From: Filobasidium wieringae
Lineage: Eukaryota > Basidiomycota > Tremellomycetes > Filobasidiales > Filobasidiaceae
Direction: 5' to 3'
Assembly: GCA_001600055.1 (NCBI GenBank)
Contig: BCIV01000008.1
Span: 744,001 to 808,000, forward strand
Length of the DNA: 64,000 bases
Shown here piece after piece: positions 33,700-45,277 of this stretch (positions are counted from its first letter, which is position 1; each line of letters begins with the position of its first letter). Under the pieces are notes generated by a model. That model made no database searches. It was not told the origin of the DNA and saw only the letters and a program-made list of their open reading frames with translations. Position numbers and translations under genes: made by a program.

Positions 33700-36039
33700 A
33701 TGGCTTCCACCTCCACTCAACCTACCTCCGGGGATCCTCTATATCTCCCCACGCTCCCTGAACCTCAGGGGGCTGATTTCGAAAACGCTATCCTAGATGC
33801 CTACAAGACCGCCGCAGCAAAAGTCGTCAGTGAAGCCGTCGGTGTGGATCTCCAGAAGGCGTACGAGGGTATAGATACGGGGAAGAAACAGGCGGATCTT
33901 TATATTGCCATGGCTAGGTTTAGGCTGGGGGGAAAACCTGATCAGTGGGCTCAGAAGGTCGTTGATCATGTGAGTCGGATTCGGATTTGGTGCGGAATGT
34001 TGGGGATCGAACGGGGCTGATGTTGCAAGGTTTCAGTTTAAAGCCGATGAATACCTCGCTCGATGTACTTTTGACAAGGGTTTCGTCTCCTTCTTCATCA
34101 AGTAGGTGATATTACAAGAATTGGTGTTCCGGCATAAAACTGACTTGTTCTCGCTGTATCAGCTACGACACTTTCGTCCGTCAGGTACTCCGACAGGTCC
34201 GATTGGCTTCCCCAAGCACCTCCCTTGGAACCAGTGCCAAGCCCCTAGACAAGAACGCTTCTAAGGCTGGGTATGGATCTAACAAGTCTGGTCGGGGAAA
34301 GACTTGTGTCGGTCAGTGACGTTCCTATCAAGACATCTCGAATTCTACTGAAACCTGCCAGGGATCGTTTGCAGTTGATTTCTCTTCCCCAAACATCGCC
34401 AAACCTTTCCACGCCGGTCATCTTCGTTCGACCATCATCGGTGCTTTCGTCACCAACCTGTACGAAGCCAACGGATGGGATGTCGTCCGAATCAACTACT
34501 TGGGTGATTGGGGGAAACAGTTCGGGCTCTTGGCCGTTGGGTTCGAGAGGTACGGAAACGAAGAGGATTTGGAAAGGGATGCTATCAGGCATTTGTTCCA
34601 CGTCAGTGTTCGACCATGTGGTTGTTATAAATGGAAACTGATTCTACTTGTGATACACAGGTCTACGTCAAGGTCAACGAGGAGGGTGCTAAGGACCCAT
34701 CTATCCACGACGAGGCACGAGCTTTCTTCAAGAAGATGGAGGATGGTAAGCGTGCAGATCTAGCAAAATCAGTGATTATGCTAATTGTTATATCTTGCTT
34801 CAGGTGACGAGGGTGCTTTGGCGATTTGGTCTCGATTCCGGGACTTCTCCATCAAGAAGTTGGTCGACACCTACAAGCGATTGAATATTCAGTTCGACAC
34901 TTACAACGGTGAAGCTTCCGTAAAGATGGAGAAGATGGAGGAGGCATTCAAGTTGTTGGAGGCCAAGGACCTGTTGGTAGAGGAGAGGGGAAGTTTGCTC
35001 TGTAACTTGGAACCTTACAAGTTGGGCAAGGTCGTCGTCCGAAAAGCTGGTACGTAAGCGAGTGGCGTTGATCTGGGACGATCTAGGTCTGATCGCCGTG
35101 TTCACGATTTCTCCAGATGGAACCAGTATCTACATCACCCGAGATCTCGGTGGAGCTGCTCAGCGATACGATCTTTACAAGTTCGACAAGATGATCTACG
35201 TCGTTGCTGCTCAACAGGATCTCCACTTCAAGCAGGTCTTCAAGATGCTCGAGTTGATGGGTCACGAATGGGCCGACCGATTGGAGCACGTCAACTTCGG
35301 TCTTGTTGCTGGAATGTCCACCCGAAAGGGAACCGTCAAGTTCCTGGACGAGATTTTGTCTGAGGCCAAAGACAGCATGCACGAGCAGATGGCCAGGAAC
35401 GAGGAGAAGTACAATGCGATTGAGGACCCTGAATACACCAGTGATGTTGTCGGACAGACTGCTGTCAAGATCCAGGACATGCAGGCTAGGCGGTGAGTTT
35501 ATCGTGACCTAGGCAGGAGTTCCGGGTCTGATCGGGACTTGTACCTACAGAATCAACGATTACACTTTCGATATTAAGCGAATGACTTCTTTCGAGGGAG
35601 ACACTGGGTATGTTTTCGTTCGTTTACTATGCCTCAGATTTCGCTGACCTTTTGCATCCTGCACTGCAGTCCTTACATCCAATACTCTCATGTTCGATTG
35701 TGTTCCGTTGAGCGAAAGAACCCCAACGTCGTTCTCCCCGAAGACCTCTCCCTGATCAAGACTGAGCTTATCACTGAACCTAAGGCTCTCGAGATCATCT
35801 ACTTGCTCGCCTCATACCCTCAACTCGTCCGCGACGCTATGCGAGATTACCAGCCCTCCAGTATCGTCACCTACATGTTCAAGCTGACTCACGCCGTTTC
35901 CTCCGCCTGGGAGTTCCTCAAGGTGCAAGGAGAGGAGGAAGACCTTGCCAGGGCCAGGTTGTACTTGTTCATCTGCACTCGTGACGTGTTGGCGAGCGCC
36001 ATGAGGCTGCTCAGCTTGACTCCTCTCGACAGGATGTAA
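33700..36039 (+). CDS. Arginyl-tRNA synthetase
   Basis: Class I aminoacyl-tRNA synthetase that charges tRNA-Arg. Exons 33700-33969, 34037-34101, 34163-34311, 34375-34601, 34661-34745, 34804-35049, 35117-35492, 35551-35607 and 35670-36039 give 614 aa. The HIGH motif is HAGH in [15 protein letters not shown]. The second catalytic loop is [16 protein letters not shown], which lacks a canonical KMSK, as is common in ArgRS. The C-terminal DALR-type anticodon-binding domain is visible at [17 protein letters not shown] and [13 protein letters not shown]. Two introns use the uncommon donor GTCAGT. From this ATG the product looks cytosolic; an open upstream extension may add a mitochondrial form. Confidence 0.96.
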
Positions 36040-36461
36040 AGTAGATAGACAAGTCTTGGATGCCAATTTACGATCAGATACGCCATCAAAACGCCTACAC
36101 ATGGACGCCCTGATTGATGACCAATCGATTGTCCTGCAAGCCCATAGTCCACCGTAGCAGAAGAGTTAGAGTAATGGCTCTTGTGCAGAAGAATGCATGC
36201 TGACTTGAAACCGTGATTTATTGCCGATCGATCATCGGATATGGCCGAGACCGATGGTGCCCGATATACGTGTTATCGTCCGATGCTCCATGTGAAACTT
36301 TCGAAGGATTACTCGAGCTGACTAGGACGATTGAGCTTGGTGAGTTGACTCATCGACGCCAATTCTTTGTAAAGGTTTATAGCGAAGCAAGTATCTGGTA
36401 TCTAGAGGCTGTTCAAATTCGGTGAAACAGACGCAGATCCTGGAATCTGGATCTTACAACA
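36040..36461. other. Intergenic region between ArgRS and the amine oxidase
   Basis: About 420 bp with the ArgRS 3' end and the amine oxidase promoter. No RNA gene or repeat recognised. Confidence 0.45.
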
Positions 36462-39400
36462 ATGCATTCTTCACCTCCAGCCGAAGGCGATCACGTATAC
36501 CTCCCGCTCTCAATGGACGAGGAGAAGTTAGATAGACCTCTGCTCAATGCCCCTATCGAGCCCGCAGTAAGACAGTCTAAATGGAAAGATGCTATCAAAT
36601 ACGGTATATTGGTCGCTGCGGTGGCTTCGTCAGCCTACACTTATACCGTCCACCAGAAATTGGGCCTAGCGAATGTCAATAAGCAATCACAAGGCTCCTC
36701 AGACGTAGCTCAGTGCGATATCGCAACTGCTAGGCCTATAATCGCACCGAAGACCAACGTATGGAAGAATCTGGATGTAAAGACTGCAGTGGACGTTCGG
36801 GAATGGTTATTTGACCCCGAACAGAAGCTAAACTTGACGAGGAATTTGAACGCTCATCTTTCGTGAGTAATTCTCAATGTGCGACTCGATATGCATTCTG
36901 GAATTAGATTCTGTTGATCAGGGACAACGTGGTGATGGTGGTAGAAGCATGGAGACCGAACAAAAAGGATGCGCTAAAGTACATCGACCTGGATGGTCAA
37001 CGCCCGGATCAATACGCTAGAGTGAGTCGCAAGGTACAGTCTTACAAAGCACCCATGATGTTGATGGGATATCGATCGTTGCAGGCTATCATCAGTCACG
37101 GTTCATTTTCTCCTCCCGTCATTAAGGATTACCTCATCGGACCTCTGCCTGTAACCCCTCTTACCCATATTCGGCCTCTGAACGAGATCTATACCAACCC
37201 AGAAATCCCCTTCAACGGTAAATACCAAAGGGACATGGAAGAATCTGGCATAAATGCTGACGAAAATCACATAACACAGCCCGTCTCTTCACGTATGATG
37301 ATGGAGCTGCCATTAAGAAGTTTATGGCTAGGGAGATGGGAGCTATTGCCGATATTACCATGTTAGTGAACCCAATCACAAATCCGCTTCAATGACTGAC
37401 TCTATGAATCATGTATCAGGGACCTCTTTGGTAAGCTATCACCACCAGTAGCTAGTTACTGCCGTCCGCATTAACCACTAATATACTCTAAATAGGGGTC
37501 AAAGCGATTGGAGAGCTAAACGATACTTTGGTAATGGGAGGACAAGCGCCAATGAGCTTTGATGGTTCCTTCCGCAGAACCTGGTGTCCGGCGGTGAGTC
37601 TAGTCGGCAGGTACAGTCTATGAACAGTTGAGGCTCACTGTTGCCGTCCTGAACGCCTAGAAATATGCTACACCTGGATACTATTTGCATCCTCTGGACC
37701 TTCAGCTTTACGTTGACATGACCTCGCTAGACGTATCTAATTGGAGCGTACTCAAAGTCTGGTACAACAGTCAAATCTTCAATTCCACTGCAGCTTTCAG
37801 AAGTGCCTGGGAAAGCGGTACTTTACAGCGGAGTGCAAAGCCTGATCTGAAAGATGTTGATTGGTCTACGCGAAAGAGGAAGGGCTCTGTGAGGGATCTT
37901 GATGATCGTGCTGGACCTCGACAAGTTTCTGTGAGTTAGCTCCATCAAACAAAGCACTCTGTTGCTGAGGAGCGCTTGTGAACGAACAGTTTGGCGGACC
38001 TCGATTCAGAGTGGACGATAAGGAGAGATATGTAACCTGGAGTAAGTGTTCAGACCGCGTATGACTCAACTAGACCATTACTAAGAAAGGTTAACAATCA
38101 GTGGGATGGTCGTTCTACATGGGTAAAAAATTCTTTCATATCCCTAGCTAGATGAATGATGGCTCACGAATTATTATGCAGGCTTCGAGAGGGATATGGG
38201 ATTGTCTCTTTGGGATATAGCGTTCAAAGGAGAGCGAATAATCTATGAACTGCAACCACAAGAAGCTATGTAAGTTCCAGACTGGGTTATCTACATTGGG
38301 CTTGATCGCTGATCTACGAGTACAGGGCTCAATATTCGGGATTGGAACCCGCTCAATCCTCCACTGTATGGCTCGATCGAGCCTTCGGTATGGGTCAACT
38401 AGCTCGAACGCTCATGAAAGGATATGATTGTCCTGCCGACGCGCATTACCTCAGCGCTACTGTACATCCAGCTCTGGGTTCAGTCACTCAGCCAGATGCG
38501 ATTTGTATCTTCGAAAGGGATTCTGGCAAGCCGATCTCTAGGCATTGGGCTCCTGGTAAAGATGAAATGGGTGCTACCAAGGGCTATGAGCTTGTTGTTC
38601 GAAGCATTGCCACCGTTGGAAAGTAAGTTTGCCACGGCCGTCTGGCGCGAATATGCTGATGCTAACGCTATCTCGCGTAGCTATGACTATATCTTCGACT
38701 ATACCTTCATGTTGGACAGCAGTCTTGAGATCAGAGTTTCTGCATCAGGATATGTACAAGGCGGTTTCTATGATGGTAACTCTGACAGACAAAATCACGG
38801 ACAGAGGATTCAACAGTCTACTATGGGAGGTCTACACGACCACGTGATCAACGTGAGCGATTAACGGCTCGGCTTAACGCATTCTATTTTCTGAACTAGT
38901 TTCATAACCAGTACAAGGTCGATTTCGACATCAACGGCACAGCCAATTCTGCTCAAACCGTCAAGTTGGAAACTTTCGATTTCCAGCAACCTTGGTTTGA
39001 AGAAGACGACTGGGGCACTAAGGAGGTTTCACACCGAACTACCAAACATATCTTGAAGACAGAGGACGAGGGTCATCTAGACTATGGTCTGAACTCGGGA
39101 GGTATGGTGGCTATCACGAACGAGGATTCGCGTAATGCTTGGGGTGTCCCTCGAGGCGTAAGTTTGCAAGATTCGATTCATTAGCTGATGGAATCACTCT
39201 GATTACCTTCTACTGCCTTTCAGTATGCTATTCATCCAGGCGCCAACAACATTCATTTGACCAACATACACAGCAAGAGAACGCTCAAGAATCTCGAATG
39301 GGCTAAGCACAACCTCCATGTTGTCAGACAGAAGGATTCCGAGCCATACAGCTCAAACATGTTCAATATCAACCTACCTGGCAAACCTCGTAAGTATCGT

Positions 39401-40085
39401 GTCATATAAGACATCGAAGATAGACGCTCACGTTTGACCGACCTCAGCTGTTGACTTTGGTTCATTCTTCGACGGTGAAGTAAATCGAATTCAAGCTTTT
39501 TGATTGGCTTCAGAGCTGATTCTCTTATGTTCGTATAGTCTTTGGATCAGGAGGATTTGGTTCTGTACTTGAATCTTGGAACGCATCATATTATTCGAGC
39601 AGAAGATTCCCGTAAGTCGTACCCAACCATATAGCGCAAACCAGATGTTCTAACTGGACGCTCGCCTTGAAACAGCTCATACCTTGACCAATACTGCCAC
39701 ATCTTATGTAACTCTTATGCCTTACAACTTCCATGATTCGGACGTCTCTATGGAGTGAGTTCCTTTCGTGCATTGCTCACTACCCTTGCTTACTGAATCG
39801 CGATAAAACAGATCTCAGAACAGTGTCTTGGTCAACGCTGGAGCTCCTGGCGAAGAATGGCAAGCCACCGGAGGTATCGAGGAGGAATACTGTATTCCGG
39901 GTCGACTCCCCAAGTTCTCCTATTCTGGTGAAATGAAGATTCACTCAGAGGGTGCATCTGACGCAAATGTCCAGTACGAGATTCTGATGGACGGTATGTT
40001 CTCATCATCTTCGCTTAAAGATCCGATGCTGATCAAGGTTCCCCATCAGCCGAACAACTGCACGGGCTCAAGGCCGAATTATAGG
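36462..40085 (+). CDS. Copper-containing primary amine oxidase, membrane-anchored
   Basis: Oxidises primary amines to aldehydes, releasing ammonia and hydrogen peroxide, with copper and a tyrosine-derived topaquinone. Eighteen exons: 36462-36862, 36922-37217, 37280-37361, 37420-37430, 37496-37593, 37661-37930, 37990-38041, 38102-38122, 38182-38269, 38326-38622, 38681-38852, 38912-39157, 39224-39389, 39448-39479, 39539-39611, 39676-39754, 39812-39993, 40051-40085; 866 aa. The cofactor tyrosine is in GNYDYIFDY, split by an intron. Copper ligands are expected at LHDHVIN and in the late NFHDSD region. The catalytic Asp is probably in WLDRAFGMG. Residues ~45-62 (YGILVAAVASSAYTY) form one membrane segment, suggesting a type II anchor. 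The final exon is inferred; without it the frame runs on to 40175. Confidence 0.9.
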
Positions 40086-40165
40086 CATCCTTGCAACACA
40101 GGATATGTTGTATTAAGATCTTGTCAAAGGGGGAAACGCGTACATTGTAACGGCAGGATGATCTA

Positions 40166-42073
40166 TCAATCATGATGTCCAGCAATAATCTCTTTCGCCT
40201 CTGCTTTCTCCTCATTGGATGGTGGATGATCGAACACGACAGGACCTGCAGGTGGACCCGGAGCGGTTTCTAAGGGATGTACGTTATCAAGCGATGCTTG
40301 AGGAAATGATGCTTGACCGTCAGCGTGCTCGGTTGTACTAAGGCCAACCATCTTGGCATTCAATTGATCCTCGTCGTTGGTAGCGGAGGCTGGGACATCA
40401 TCGACTGCGTTTCCGTTCGATGCGACGCCGGCTGATCCTACGTCGTTCTTCTCTGTTTCAGCTGGTCTGGCGGTTTCACTGGGTGTCGACTGTGGATTCT
40501 TGGCAGCGTGTTCAGCGCCATTGCCCAGAGCGGTTACCGTAGGCTTCCCATCCCTATCTAGTCTACCACCGTCTGGCGCCTGTAGATGTGCAGGTCAGAA
40601 TTGAGTATATGTGGCCTGAGCTGGAAACTCACGAGATGACAATAGTTTACGAGACTATTCCAGTAGGTATCTTTCTCAAATTTGTAGTTGTTGTTACCTC
40701 CGAACTATGAGATGCGATCCGTTGAGCGGGAGCAAACCTTTACATGATCGAACATGCTTACTTCGCTATCTAGCTGGTCTTTAGGGATAATCTCGTCCAT
40801 ATTATCAGGGTTAAATCGGATCTGCAATTATCGGTTTCAAATCAGAATAATCTTTCAAGGTAAACCAATATTGGACACGTACCTTCTCTTTGGTCACAGG
40901 ATCCAAGAATGGCTGAATACCTTGGAAGAATACGTTCACCCACCATCTAGAAGAAGGAGACAGTGGAATGTTATCTATTCTGCATCTTCTATTATACGAG
41001 AATGAGCCCATCAACTTACGAGGTATTGACAACTACAGCTCTACCCATCCTTTCAACCTGTCAAGGCGAGTATTAGCTGGAAAGGTCGAGTAGATATCCA
41101 AAGCTTGACTCACGTAGTGATTCTGCAAGATGTTCAAAGCGCTCCTAGCTGTACTAAGCTGAGGGTTACTTTGCGAAGTAGCAGATGCATAGTCTACAAC
41201 AATAGTGACGGTCTCTACCCCAGGAGGAGCAAGATCTATAGCACGCTCTCTGTAAGGAAACGAACACCTATGTTAGTATCTTGATAAGTGGGCATGCCTG
41301 TCTGGGCATGACTCACAAGTGGAAGACGAGATGTTGAATCTGACGGGGGCTCTTGGAGGTGTTTTCTCGACCAGGACGCATGTACAAGACAGGTCTGCCT
41401 TCAGTGTCGAATCCGTTGAGAATGCTACAATCTCGCATTCGGTATATCAGGCATCGTCCCAGTAGATTTCCTGCATAAAGCTCACAGTTTTCCAGTCTCA
41501 GCTTCCTATAATGATTTCTCGTTTAATCAGCCGTACCTCTATTGGGAATAGTCTGCGTAACAACTTACGACTTTGATGTCATCCGGAACAAGCAGATCTG
41601 GCTTGTATTCTCGTCTCCATTCGATAGTCCCCTTGATCCTTTCTTTCGCATTCTGCATCCTCCACTTAGCAGCTCTGCAGTATCGAGGCATGCAACCGGG
41701 ATCGCTGAGAAACCTCTTCTCCCATGGATGATAAGGGTCTGACTCGGGCAGCAAAAGGCTGAAAGCATACTACTTGATCGAGTATGAGACACCTGTTTTC
41801 GCTTCATAAGAACGTCCAAGCTCACTTCTTTTAGCTCCTCGACCTTTTGGAGATAGTGATATGAGCAGATAGACCTATTGGCACAGATGTAAGTATCTCA
41901 CTCACTTGCTTTTCCTGATCTTCCGTCAGAGCAGGCTTATTCTTCGCTACATAACCTGGTGTAGGGGAAGTCTTGATCTCCGTCGTGACAGGTTTGTTGG
42001 GGTCGTCAATGATAGAAGACTTTCTGGAGGAAGCATTGGAGCCACCGCCGAAGCGGCTGAGGAAAGAAGACAT
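40166..42073 (-). CDS. SEC14-like CRAL-TRIO lipid-transfer protein
   Basis: Exons in order: 41906-42073, 41826-41843, 41569-41769, 41486-41505, 41317-41424, 41114-41249, 41020-41057, 40883-40946, 40762-40821, 40633-40704, 40166-40579; 432 aa. The N-terminal CRAL-TRIO-N helices include RYCRAAKWRMQNAKERIKGT. The SEC14 lipid-binding fold follows: GFDTEGRPVLYMRPGRENT, ETVTIVVDYAS, ALNILQNHYVERMGRAVVVN, WWVNVFFQGIQPFLDPVTKE and KIRFNP. It probably exchanges phosphatidylinositol with another lipid at membranes, like the yeast SFH/PDR16 group. The C-terminal ~130 residues are polar and disordered-looking. Two coding exons are 18 and 20 nt. Convergent with the amine oxidase, whose stop is 80 bp away. 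Confidence 0.92.
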
Positions 42074-42614
42074 TCTGTTACTCGAAAATTCTTGAAGTTG
42101 GTTCGAGTCCGTGCAGTATACGAGCTGAGTACGTTACCTGGAGCCTGGAGTAGTATAAGGTGATCAAGGTGATAACGTTGCGAATGGAGGGAGATCGTAC
42201 CATTGATCGGAACGACAACGCATAGATATTTCGCATATTAGTCATCATCCGGCAGCCTCAATTCAAAAAGGTTCCGTGAGTTTCAGGTGCAACTGTCCTC
42301 TAATCTCTAATGGCTAATGGGGTATCGCACAGCTGGAAACATTCAGTAGGCTGGCATTATAGCTTGAGCTCTGGCAATCGAGCAAGCGAAGACTACGCCG
42401 CAGCTCGTGGACGTAAGTCTATAGCGATCAACGGAGTTCGCAATTATCTCTGGAGAATCGACATCGCCTTCTTTCCTTCTCCTGATGAGCCAGAGAAACT
42501 CGACATCTTGCTTTCCCCTTCATCGTCAACGTCAACCTCTCTGGTATAGATATTGGAACCTCTCTGATAGCTAGTTGACATGTCGACCACAGGTTAACAA
42601 AAAAACAAAAGGTA
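42074..42614. other. Intergenic region between SEC14-like gene and tRNA
   Basis: About 540 bp with the SEC14-like promoter. On the minus strand the tRNA is followed by T-runs (A7 on + at 42599-42605, then A4), a good RNA polymerase III terminator. No further feature recognised. Confidence 0.5.
42599..42610 (-). terminator. RNA polymerase III terminator of tRNA-Gly
   Basis: Read on the minus strand, the tRNA 3' end is followed within 5 nt by TTTT, a G, and then seven T, the usual Pol III stop signal. Confidence 0.75.
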
Positions 42615-42698
42615 TGAGACAACGGTGAATCGAACACCGGTCAACCGCTAACAACCACATTATGGAAGGCGGTTATTCTACCATTGAACCATTGCCCC
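42615..42698 (-). tRNA. tRNA-Gly (anticodon UCC) with a 13-nt intron
   Basis: All arms fold by eye. The acceptor stem pairs GGGGCAA with UUGUCUC (two G-U pairs). The D arm is GTTC/GAAT around a loop with TGG. The anticodon stem is ACCGC/GCGGT, and the T arm CGGTG/CACCG closes TTCGATT. The anticodon loop has 20 nt instead of 7; placing the intron after position 37 leaves CTTCCA..A with anticodon TCC and a 13-nt intron. The discriminator is A. Mature length is 71 nt before CCA addition. Internal A- and B-box promoter elements are present. Confidence 0.93.
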
Positions 42699-43262
42699 CT
42701 CGATGTTTGAATTTGAGTGTTTATAATAATATAGTTTTGACTTATTGCCTTACCGGCCTGATTTTCTGGGGACTGGACTCAGGGGGGTTTTGCCGGCTCA
42801 CCGGTAGTCGCAGAGGCGCTGGAGCGATTTTTGACTGCTCGGATGGAAATGTCCCCCAGATAACTTCTCCGTTTCATTATGCTGTTTGACGCAAGCTCGG
42901 TTACATGCAACTTATCTTTCTCCTGTTCCTGAGTGGAAGCCAACATCCCGGTGTGGAATCGAAGATGAAAAGGTTTAGGACCTTGATCCTACTCTGTACC
43001 ACAAACCGTATGACGAAGCATGCCGTGCAGTACACCTTGATGTGAAGCGGGCAACAGTACTATCTTTGATCATCGGTCTCCTGATTAGTGTAAGCGGCCA
43101 GTCAAGGTCAGACATCTTCAGAAAAAACTTTGCGAATTATGCTTATTATGCTGAATCATGTCTGCCACTGCTCAACACGATGTTTTGTTCTCCTATAATA
43201 CCCAAAATCATGACGTAAAACCTCTTTTCCCTCTATCCTTCATGACCGTATCACAAGCGTGC
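42699..43262. other. Intergenic region between tRNA-Gly and asparaginase
   Basis: About 560 bp with the tRNA 5' flank and the asparaginase 3' end. Short open frames without domains; nothing else recognised. Confidence 0.45.
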
Positions 43263-44732
43263 CTAATATTTGGCATCCAAGTACTTGGAAAGGACACTCT
43301 CAAAGTTGGATTTAATGGCCTTGAAGTCCAGACCGGTAGCGATGGCCAACTGGAGCTGAATCCTGGATTTAACGGGGTTGAGGAAACCAGAAGAGATCCA
43401 ACTGTTACCGGGGACGACAGCTCCTCCGTTACTGTGCACACGGAAAGATCAGACCTATAGTCACTGTAAAGGAGATACTAATGACTCACGTCTTGGAAGA
43501 AGCAACGATAGGGTAACCCTGAGCGACCCATCGCTCGATCTCAGGCACGGTGACATCGGTCTGCGAACCAGCTCCAGTTCCAGCAATAACGATTCCCTTG
43601 GCGTTGTTTGCAACAGCAGCGCGGATCAAGAGCCAATCGAAATCTTGGTGACTATTTATATCGTGGCTAGTGAGCTTACAAGCTCTTCAATAGTGAGAGG
43701 GAGCATGTTACGTACCCGTAAAGGACGTCAACCTTGGGCAACTCGGTGATGTTTGAAACGTCAAAGGTTTGCTTGAAAGTAGGCTGAGCGGCAGGATAGT
43801 AGAAGAAAGGTACGGTCGACAAGAATCCACCGATATAACCTTGTTCGACAGCCTTGAAGGTGTCGAGGGTGTTTCCGTTGGTCTTTTCGGTGTACCAAGC
43901 GCTACCAATTCGGTCGTTGAGGACCATCATGGCACCTCGGTTCTTTGCGTCAGGGGTGGCAGCAAGCGTGACAGCCTCGAGGAGATTGGCGGGACCGTCT
44001 GCGGAGATGGCAGTAGAAGGTCTCATGGCTCCGACTAGTACGACGGGCTTCCCACAGTTCACAGTAAGATCCACTGTGGAGGGAGCATGTCAATTTTTGC
44101 ATCGAACCTCAAGTCACAGGACGAAGCTTACTGAAAAAGGCGGTCTCTTCAAGGGTATCAGTACCGTGGGTGATGACCAGACCGTCAGTCTGAGAATCCT
44201 CAGCACATAGGATTTCATTGGCGAATTTAGCCATCTTGAGGACGATGGTAGCGTTCATGGACTCGGATCCGATGTTGCTGATCTGCATATGAACGTGTAA
44301 CGTCAGCGTCCTGAGATGTGAGCTTGAGCGCGAGACGCTGGCGACTTACCTGCGAACCCTGAATGTTGGCGACGGTCAACAAGTTGGGCACAGCCTGAAC
44401 TAAGGCTTCGATTCCGACCACTCCAGCGGTATAAGCGGTAGAATCGGTGTCCGAAGCAGACACTCCAGCGATAGTTCCTCCGGTAGCAAAGATGGCGATG
44501 TTGGGCAGGGAGCTGAAGGTCGTTAGAAAAAGACATCGTTAGACGACAGTTGTAAGTTCAAGAAGGATTGCGCTTACGCATTATTGGGACCAGAGTAGGT
44601 GATATTGAATCCTGCGTTGTCAGGCAAGAAGGTCGAGTTGGCAGAGCTATTGTCACGGAGTTCCAAAGGACGAGCTTGAGTCACGCCGATAACGCTAGCA
44701 GCGAGAGCTGAGACAAGGGATCGACCGAGCAT
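43263..44732 (-). CDS. Secreted type II L-asparaginase
   Basis: Hydrolyses asparagine to aspartate and ammonia, a nitrogen-scavenging role outside the cell. Exons in order: 44578-44732, 44350-44512, 44132-44282, 43716-44073, 43490-43651, 43263-43431; 385 aa. An N-terminal signal peptide is clear (MLGRSLVSALAASVIGVTQA). The first catalytic threonine is in IFATGGTIAG, and the second, with its Asp, in THGTDTLEET. VGAMRPSTAISADGP carries further conserved active-site context. The C-terminal domain includes GIVIAGTGAGS and QGYPIVASSKT, then NGGAVVP, where many relatives have a different residue before the GG pair. Ends in DAKY. Oriented the same way as the DEAD-box and aldo-keto reductase genes upstream. 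Confidence 0.94.
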
Positions 44733-45277
44733 TTTGAGGTAGTATGAGCGAACAAGAACGAGGACGAGGTTTGAGGCAGAGGCAGAGGTTAGGTGTGGTG
44801 AATCTGGTAAAATCCAGCTAAACCTTTGTAGATGAGAACTGGACTTGACGCTTTTATCTTTTTCAAGCTCTCACAGCCATTTCGAGCTAATCTCTGGGCA
44901 CGAGCTATCGGCGGGGTCGACCGAGCGGTTATTCTTCATATCAGCTTCCGCACCGTTACTTCCGACCCGATGATAGCCAAGCGAATGTCACTCGAGATGC
45001 TCAAGCCAATCGTTTGTGACGTGTAGTCGGATCTGTTCGGGACTGGTCATTGATTTATGTGGATGTTACAATACAACGTCTAGTATAATATCAGATGTAA
45101 TACCCATGTGTCGAGTCGGTCATCAAGGAAGCGGTGTTTATGGGTGTAGAAAGTGGCGTGTGGTATGATGGTACTCTGACTGTGCATCACTTGTAAAGAG
45201 CTTGTACGAGTTCTACCTTTTGTCGGACCTAGAATGAATACTATCGATAAGTCAAACTCTCACGGTAGATATCAAGG
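44733..45277. other. Asparaginase promoter region
   Basis: About 545 bp between asparaginase and the helicase 3' end, on the minus strand. No additional gene, repeat or RNA recognised. Confidence 0.45.

Noticed and set aside
33488..33796. Plus-strand open frame starting with ATG upstream of ArgRS
   Set aside because: Out of frame with ArgRS and overlaps its first exon; no domain. Possibly an upstream ORF, but composition is uninformative.
39994..40175. Unspliced read-through end of the amine oxidase to 40175
   Set aside because: The tail is Cys/Arg-rich and unlike the family. A 57-nt intron with GTATGT donor, CTGAT branch-like site and CAG acceptor gives a compact helical ending and a stop at 40085.
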